A DNA stretch of 64,000 bases from Sanderia malayensis. Its lineage: Eukaryota; Cnidaria; Scyphozoa; Semaeostomeae; Pelagiidae. The notes beneath the pieces are model-generated. The model was not told the DNA's origin. It saw only the letters and a list, made by a program, of their open reading frames with translations, and ran no database searches. The DNA lies in the NCBI GenBank assembly GCA_013076295.1, contig RQOL01000699.1, positions 4,836,001 through 4,900,000 of the forward strand. Reading direction: 5' to 3'. A program made the position numbers and the translations under genes. Positions 56,715 through 64,000 of this stretch are shown piece by piece (position 1 is the first letter of the stretch; every line of letters begins with the position of its first letter).

Positions 56715-57290
56715 GATACTGATCTTCAAATCAATCCAATCTCTCTTGGACCTTACTCGATTTTCTTCTACACCCCATTCATATTCAATCATTTCTGATG
56801 GTTATCATAACTGAAATATTTATCTTTGCCATATTCTACCACTACTTGCGTCCCTTACATTTACTATCTCCATCACAGTGGACTGATGATGATTATGATG
56901 ATAATGACATTTACTAGACATCGCCACCACCTCTATCGCTGATGTGTATTGTTGCCTATTGTTCTGCATTGCTGTGTGGTGAAACGAAACAACGATTCCA
57001 TTTAACAAAACAAAACAATTATTCTATTTAATGCAACAAACAATTCTCCATATAACGCAACAAACAATTCTCTATATAACATGATATAACGCAGCAAACA
57101 ACTCTCAATCTTACTCCGAATCTTCTCACTCAAAAACTAAAAACTGTCTCCAGCAGTGAATTTAACTATATATAAAACAGGGGGTTAGGCCTAACCTCTT
57201 TACAGCTGCGGCTACCCTCTACATTTTTTCTTATTTACAAATGCTATCATTTTTACCTTTTATTTACCTTGTATTATTTAAAAAACACAT
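56715..57290. repeat. Right arm of the 2.9 kb inverted repeat
   Basis: Complement of 54405-54752, interrupted by about 230 bp (about 57000-57225) containing tandem AACGCAACAAACAATTCTC-like repeats. Its outer end, TATTATTTAAAAAACACA, mirrors TGTTTTTAAATAATA at 54402. Confidence 0.8.
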
Positions 57291-57531
57291 CAAACTTAGT
57301 TAATAGAGCTCGACTTGCCAAACCTTTGCAGGTCTCCTTTAAAACCAGGAGAGAACACTATGTCAGAAATCGTCCTTTCGTTGACCTAACTTCTGACTTC
57401 CCGTTAGATTGTAAACTCGAATAAAATAGACTTCGATAACTTTAGGAGACTGTATTTGTTTAATCGTGTGACATGAGTTCGTTCCAATGAAGATCCATCT
57501 ACACTAGAGCTTAGAATGTTATACCGTATTT

Positions 57532-57627
57532 CCTCTAAAGAACGCCGCGGCGTTCTTTTCAAAATCCAACTTTTGCATGCGGCGTTTAATAGAGGGCGGC
57601 GTTCATTAGAGGGCGGCGTTCTTTACA
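57532..57627. mobile_element. Partial TACCGTATTTCCTCTAA-type MITE
   Basis: It begins TACCGTATTTCCTCTAAAGA and carries repeated GGCGGCGTTC motifs (AACGCCGC inverted). No matching right terminus is visible, so it is truncated or decayed. Related by its ends to 23891-24081. Confidence 0.55.
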
Positions 57628-58482
57628 AAATTAAAAGTGAGATAAAAAAAAGGTAAAAACAGACAATGTCTTCTTTTCCCAAAAAACGTAATAAAAGACT
57701 TTATGAAAAATGTTTCAAAGTTCACAAATGATGTGTTCACGCTAAAGTATGTCAATGTCAATGTCAATGTATTGTCTCCGTCAGAGTCCTTAGTACCTAC
57801 GTACCTACGTACGATCCACTCTGACAATAAAATACAACAAAACAGACGTTAGTTTAGCCTAAACGTAATCAGCTTACATAATCGACGAAATTAAACAATG
57901 ACAAAATGTAAATGTAAATGCGATTGAAAGGTGTCTGATCTGAGTCGATCAATAGTGAATTTATTCATCACAACTAGCAGAAAAAGTAGTTTAGCTTTCC
58001 AGTTTTTTATACTCTGAAACCAAATATGGAAACAAAACGTGTGATAATTATCGAAAGAAATTAAGCGGAGCGGCACACCCGGCTCTTAATGCCACTGCCA
58101 CAGCCCCAAAGGTCTTGTCGACCTTGCCGATTGCCTCCACGACCTTTTCATAGTCCCGGTCCCCCAATAGCGCCAGTGTTGACATACTGACCTCAGTTGT
58201 GGATTTAGCAGATTTTAAACACAAGTAACCATTCAATTTGCAGCGGAAGACGACGTTTAGAATCAATAATCACTAACTTTCTGGTTACACAGTAAAAAGA
58301 ACGCAATCCTCGCTAAAAAAACCTTATTTCACAATCCATCAATCAATCAATTAAAACCGCATGGTTTTTCTCTCATGACTTCTGCCATGCGCAACGTCAT
58401 GTGATAGATTAACGCCTAGTCTAAATCTCCCGTCTAAATTATTATTATTTATTTATTTATTTACTGTTCAGTCCTTCACACC
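57628..58482. other. Low-information region with one coding-like minus-strand tail
   Basis: At 58048-58210 a minus-strand frame reads MSTLALLGDRDYEKVVEAIG then KVDKTFGAVAVALRAGCAAP, GC-richer than its surroundings. It may be an exon or gene fragment. Family and boundaries are unknown. The rest shows only short repeats such as GTACCTAC. Confidence 0.3.
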
Positions 58483-58619
58483 AGGACGTAACTCCGGAAT
58501 TGCTCCGGCGGACACCCATTGCGTTGCCAGAGACTAGCGTGGACTGTGGTGTAGAAAGCCGTTTTGTCGTCGCGCTTCTCACGCGCGAGCAACTTCAGGC
58601 GCTGGATGGTCTGTGTAAA
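58483..58619 (-). CDS. Candidate terminal exon (LARE KRDD...), unrecognised
   Basis: After a TATTATGCAG acceptor, about 45 open codons with coding-like GC content read FTQTIQRLKLLAREKRDD, KTAFYTTVHASLWQRNG and CPPEQFRSYVLV before a stop. It may belong with the open region at 58877-59220 on the same strand. No known family is recognised. Confidence 0.35.
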
Positions 58620-58876
58620 GCCTGCATAATACTAATTTCAACGAATTTGTATATATGTATGTAATTCTAATCAGTCAGTCAGTCAACATCAAATACAGAG
58701 CAAACACGACTCGTTTCTCTCTCTGGCTCCGTGTTTTCTGCACGTTAAATCAAGATGAAATGGCAAGGATAGTTCGGAGAGGTGGGTCACGTAGCTTGGT
58801 GGGAATACGGACCAAATTCCTACAAATTTTCCAGCTGGGACAAATTTTCAGGGAGCAGTTAGAAATATAAAAAAAC

Positions 58877-59220
58877 TCACCCCCTTGAATGCTTCGCACG
58901 TAAGCACTTTGGGATTTCGGGCGTAAAACCTCCACCCATGGCTTGGGATCGATGATGATCGCCGTTGATTGGGATTGAGGCTCTTCCCAGGCGTTCAAAA
59001 TCTTTTATGGACGGCTGTGTTACGATGGTGTTCTGAGGTGCGGTTGGTGGAGTGAATCTGTTGGCCAGTGCCAGCTCAACAGCGGCTTGAGTTGCTTCTT
59101 GTGCGACTCTGGACAGATTGGTTTCAATCGAGTCTTCCACGATTGCTTTGATTTGCTGGATGTGCTCTTCTGACAGCTGGGAGGGTGTTCGGTAATGACT
59201 TCTGACAAAGTTGGTTTTGT
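58877..59220 (-). CDS. Candidate coding region, gag-like composition, unrecognised
   Basis: A minus-strand frame of about 110 codons contains NFVRSHYRTPSQLSEEHIQQ, IKAIVEDSIETNLSRVAQEA and TQAAVELALANRFTPP. It is Ala/Gln-rich and helical and then becomes Pro/Gly-rich. A neighbouring frame starts with an ATG at 59304. The composition resembles N-terminal regions of retroelement gag-type proteins, but no motif proves that and no reverse transcriptase lies nearby. Confidence 0.3.
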
Positions 59221-59399
59221 GCGCACGTTGCGAGAGCTAGTGGTCGAAGCCATTGTCGTATTTCGACGACTGCATCGTTCTTTACTGACACTTGCTTTCG
59301 GCATGATAGTAACGGTAAATAATAATCTGGTCGTTCGAAGTTTGTAAAATTTTTGTCTTGAATTAGAATTCGAATTCGTGTGTCTCTAGCACGGCACAC

Positions 59400-62300
59400 A
59401 CAATTCGAGTGAGGGGAGGATTAGAAAACCGATGATTTGTTCTGGATACTAGGTGTTAGTCACGAGTATGTTTGCCGTATTCTTATTGGTTAAGGGGAAT
59501 TGACGTATGCCGTATTCGCGTTCCTATGCTATAACATGTTAGGTCCTTTTCGCATGGATAGTGACGCCCCGCCATTGATTTGGCTTCTTGTCACCTAAAC
59601 GTTTAATTAATTTATCTGGGGGCTACAAAATTATTAACAACAATTCACGACAGGCAGGAATTGAGAACTTTATTTTTGTGTGTCACTGGGCAAAGCAACT
59701 TGCTTCAGAGTATGCTTCGTTCGGTGATTTTGTTCGAAGAAAGAGGAGATTTTATTTTTACAGATTTTAAAGCTCGGCGAAGCAGAGAACTATGCAGCAC
59801 TTAACATCACAAAGCACATCCGAAGTTTTTGCAATTTTGCGCGCTTGATTGTACTATTTCTAAAGGAAAGGGACAGAATAAAGAAATTACCAATAAGAAC
59901 TTGCGATAAAGTTATAAACAAACAGACAACCAGCTATTTTTACGGAATACAGGTGAGTGTGAAATGCAAATAGAGAAAGTACAGGGTAGGTTTTTTTCGT
60001 TTGTTACACAGATCTTTTTCATTTTTGTCTTTATTTTTACAACCATATCTTTAATTTTTTTCTTGTTTCGATATTTTCTTGCTATTTTTATTGTCTTTTT
60101 TACTTCCTTTGAATTCAGCAAAGCATCAAAACAATTTAAATTTTTTGCAAGTGTTGATCATTACAAAAATGTCACGTTGTCATGCTACCCTTTTTAAGCA
60201 CTTGAAGATTGAAATTTCGGATGTTCAATCCCCCTTTATATTTTTTACTGCGGTAAAAGTTAACCAACTCCCCAATCATGTGTGAGATCATTCACACTAA
60301 AAGTCTTGAGAAAGCTCAAACCAATGCTTCAGCCGGTTGCTGAACATTTTAACAATTTTGGAGAGCTCCTCTTAACATTCCGCGGAGTAACGTAAATCAT
60401 GTGCGTCTGTCAGGAAGGAAACAGTGTTGTTACGAAACCCATCTCGGCAAGAACGTTCTTCCTAAGATAGGTTTCTTAACACACCCAGCTCGACAACTGC
60501 GGAAAGCTTCGCCTCTTATGGAAGTGAGGTTTTTCTCATTGTCCACTAGTCTTTCCTTAACTACCAGCCGCACTAGTTCTACTAGTGTGACTTGTAGTTA
60601 CTTCAAATTAATTTTATGCTAATGATCCTGTTTCCCCAGAAAGATTGCTATAAGTATAAACAGGGCGTAGTTCTTTAAATTTAATATTTTCTATTTTATA
60701 ACTTAACCTTGTATTTTATATTTTATAACTTAAGATTCCCCATATTTCATAGCTTCCCAGTACATCGCTCAGATTTATTTGATCAGAACAATTGCATGCT
60801 TTATTTTATTCTTCTCATATCCTTTGTTATAGTCTTTTCATTTCTAGAATATGTATGGCGTTTACTTTTGATTAACGTATTCGCAGAGTTTTTATGTTTA
60901 GGTAGAGTATTATTCTATCTGGCAAGTAGATTACCAAAAGTGGCTCACCGTTAAAATAGGACATAATTGAAGTAGCATTTATATAAATTGATTTTATTTA
61001 AGTAGATTAATGTAGAAATATTTCATTTATAACGAGAGACGCGTCGCAGAACGATAGTAGTATTGGATATTTTCAACTTTCAATTAACTGAAGTGAAGAT
61101 GCTTGCATTAGAACTCATCCATGCCATCGGAGTTGGTAGGAAACACGTCATCAGCTCGTTGTTTAATGCCAGTTTGCAGCTGGCATTATGGTCCATCTGG
61201 CCCAGCGGATCCGATTGGTTATCAGTCGCAAGAAATTGTGGTTGGAGAGTAGAATACGTTGTGAACGGGGTTGTGTTTGATTAACAATCTTGCGGTGGAG
61301 CAACTGATAGGCTGAACACCAATTAACAACAGGAACATATCTACAACATTGCTCAATCGCACGACGAGTTGAAGTGAAAGGCAGCGTGTCCAGATTTGCA
61401 GTAGAGTTGCAGTAAAGAGCGACGCATGTAGCATATATCTGTTTAGAGTAAAGAGGGATTAAACATTATCTTTTTGGCAAAGTGTGCCAAATTGGACAAT
61501 GACCATTGAGCTCTTGGTTTCCCTCAACAAACCTTGCTCTCAGCCCGTAAACTTTGCTCAAAGAGAGCAACATTGGTCATTTTAACGTAAATTTCAAAGA
61601 CTTGCAGCTTATAATACCACAATTAAGTTCTAAAGAATTGTGGAGATTTATTTTGACTGAGGACATTGCTGTGGACTACTTCGCGTATAAAAAAGTTCTG
61701 CGTCATTCAAGTGAAAGGAAAAGTTCGCTGAACTCGTTATAATTATGCCACTGAAACAACGTTCAAACTTGGCATCTGTTAATACTCTCTTTCAATTGCT
61801 TCTACGATCGAAGAAAGCCCACTTGTGTTTGACATCGCGGATGGAAAAGGCCAGAATTCTTATCGAACTGCTACGTGTTTCCTACATTCCGGACTGACAG
61901 GACAAAGTCTCCAATGAACTGCCCGTTGAAGGAAGAAAATGAAGAAGACGACTGAATTAAAATAAAAGCTGGACTTGCATTAATGTTAGGTATCATAGTT
62001 GAAATAGCTTTCCAGTATACCTAAGTATTTTTAATATCATCCGTAGAATCATTACTGAACATTACTTATCATACTAATCATTATTGATTTTGTTTTTGTT
62101 TATTTAGAACTATGGAACTCAGTAGTGTAATTAGCTGAATATCTAGTATTGTAGCGAAAGATCTTCTGTTGCTTTTTTTCAGTAAAAAGTAAAAAACATA
62201 AGAATAATTTGTTTGTGACTAATGATAAAGTCCAAAGCTTTCTTTTATTCTTGTCAACTTTTGCGCTTGGCGGAGGAGCGGGCTTCACTAAAAGGGGTTT

Positions 62301-62809
62301 TCAAGGAATGCGATTGTTAGAATTTCCTCCACTCTCCGCGCGTTTTACATTGTTTCCCTTCTCAAAATTATCAGATGACCCTTGCGAATATATTGGAGCC
62401 AAATTTCTTCGAACTTGAAAGTTACTTGTAGGCAATGAATATTAATTTTTGCTTCAAATGGAAATTAGTTCCACAATCAACCAGACATTTCAATACTCCA
62501 AGTGTTAAGCTTTTTTCAGACAAACTCCTTTAGTTAAATAGCATCAAGAAGAGAAGATAGTACGAGTATCAGAAAAGTAACTATTGATTGAAAACCTTCA
62601 TCAAGCTACCCTGCAAGGCAGACTGGCATCCCTGCATATCAGTATCCTGGATTTTGTTGTTAAGGGGTCACTGGATCAAGTTCCTGATAGGTCAATTGTT
62701 CCTGGTCGTCTTGGAGACTGAAGAAGGATGACGACAGAGATGGAGGAGCAAAGCAGTCAAGCAGAAGACTTTTTTCTTCAACGGCGACAAATTAAAAATT
62801 GAGTCAACT
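59400..62809. other. Intergenic, no gene recognised
   Basis: About 3.4 kb of AT-rich DNA. Short fortuitous frames are present on both strands without splice context or family motifs. No RNA gene, array or bounded transposon was found. Confidence 0.4.
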
Positions 62810-63360
62810 GGAGCAATGAAATGAATCTATCTATCGGCATTAAAAGACAACAAAGACAGATATCATACAAATTTTGGTAATAGAGATTAAAATATTTTGT
62901 ATTACCTGGATTTTTGTTAAATATTTTTACTGTTTGATTTTTTTTTGAAGAATTTTTGATTTGGGTTTTTCGGCAAGTTAGGACGGCTGAGCCCCCTTTC
63001 TTTAGGCCACAATTTGGATGCAAGTTTAACATTGTGGGGTATTGAGATATTCTTGACTTTAGGTAGTAAAGTTTTTAGTGTGTTTGTAGTGTGTATTGTA
63101 TTTGAAAAATTGATCTAATTTAGAAATACGGATAATTCTTACAGGGAGCAAAGAATCCTGATACGTTTTAGGCATCGGCTTTGGCTTTGAATTAATATCT
63201 GATTTTAATTTCTTATTTTGCAATAGAGCTCAGAAGTTGTTGGAAAGCGACAAGAATTCATCTGCATTGAATTTATACTATGATGGAGGTTGATATATAA
63301 ATAGGTTTGGTTACCAGTAAATTGTCCACATGAATGTTTAACATACAGGTATGTTCATAT
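62810..63360. repeat. Segment paralogous to 40.04-40.6 kb
   Basis: Shares ordered blocks with the segment at 40040-40598 (GGCATTAAAAGACAACAA, ATTCATCTGCATTGAATTT, GGTTTGGTTACCAGTAAATT). Unlike that copy it has no transposon at its right edge, continuing GGTATGTTCATATTTTTTTG. Confidence 0.6.
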
Positions 63361-64000
63361 TTTTTTGACCAGGGGGTGGCATACAAAGCCTGCCAAGTTT
63401 TATTGTGTCAACAAATAGTGGTGCTTTATTTTTGTGTTTACCTATACAAAATGAACGACTCTTCTTTGAGCTCAACACAGTGTATTATCATAGTTTTGTT
63501 ACTTGTAAATATTTCTTTATGTATTTTGGTGCTTATGCATCAAGTCCTTTGCCCTCCTTCTGGAAAAGGTGGCCTCAAAGTTGTGTTGTTTGTACTCTTC
63601 TCAATTTAATTGTCTCTTGTCAGTTTTTTTAAATGCTTTGTAGTGAGTGAGTTTCGATTTGAAGGCATTCAATGCCTTCAACTGCCCCTTCATCAAGTCA
63701 TTATTTGTTGGCTCTGCACCTGTCAGAAAGTTATTGTGCTCCAGAGATATTTTATTCAATTTTAATTCGTTTTTTTGTTTTTGCCTGCTTTGCAATGGGA
63801 GCAAATTCAATCTGATCTCAATTTCCATAAGAGTGCATCAATGTTTTTCTACTTCTTTTACAATTTTTAATATATAGTGGCAGTAAACATTTTTCCTGTC
63901 CCATCTCTTCTAATAATTTAATCAATGATAATTTATAAAAGCATGGATGATTTTCTGTGAATAAATGAGTTAGTAATTGATTTTTTCGCAATGTAATACT
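63361..64000. other. Window end, nothing recognised
   Basis: AT-rich DNA with short overlapping frames only. Confidence 0.35.

Noticed and set aside
1..64000. tRNA, rRNA or other structured RNA genes
   Set aside because: No cloverleaf, box A/B pair or rRNA-like segment was recognised by eye. A covariance-model scan would be needed to exclude small ones.

Overview
This is nuclear DNA from an animal. It is AT-rich and intron-rich with GT-AG introns. Its housekeeping proteins are so close to their vertebrate counterparts that whole genes can be rebuilt exon by exon. Mo25, a full-length PIX-type Rho GEF, golgin-45 and VPS41 together indicate Metazoa. The low GC, the many small inverted-repeat transposons and an ion channel of a kind rare in vertebrates suggest an early-branching marine invertebrate, perhaps a cnidarian or sponge. 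I cannot fix the phylum from the sequence alone.

Layout. 0.8-2.7 kb (+): Mo25/CAB39, 10 coding exons, 342 aa. 3.1-5.9 kb (-): golgin-45 (BLZF1), 7 coding exons, 408 aa, convergent with Mo25. 6-12.5 kb: a 2.3 kb transposon with 9-bp target duplications, a 1.06 kb inverted-repeat-bounded segment, and a partial second copy of golgin-45 (5' region to exon 3). 13.1-25.9 kb (-): PIX (ARHGEF7/6-like), 25 coding exons, 728 aa, with alternative first and last exons. One 4.0 kb intron is almost entirely about 105 copies of a 37-bp repeat. 27.5-30.1 kb (-): VPS41 as a single uninterrupted exon. 31.7-37.8 kb (+): a 9-exon gene for a 566-aa ionotropic-glutamate-receptor-like channel with a potassium selectivity filter (TVGYGD). 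Its introns are full of small transposons. 38-44 kb: a transposon graveyard with several well-bounded elements. 45-57 kb (-): an unrecognised, locally amplified family of short exons (modules A, B and C below) with repeated splice sites, a five-finger C2H2 segment broken by an in-frame stop, and large direct and inverted duplications. 57-64 kb: sparse, with coding-like fragments near 58.5-59.3 kb and a segment paralogous to 40 kb.

How the genes relate. They are independent cellular genes, not an operon. Mo25 acts in LKB1/STRAD and STE20 kinase complexes, PIX activates Rac/Cdc42 at PAK-GIT complexes, golgin-45 works at the medial Golgi, VPS41 is a HOPS tethering subunit, and the channel is a predicted ligand-gated K+ channel. 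Gene models come from manual translation, matching splice phases and recalled family sequences. No alignment or database search was run.
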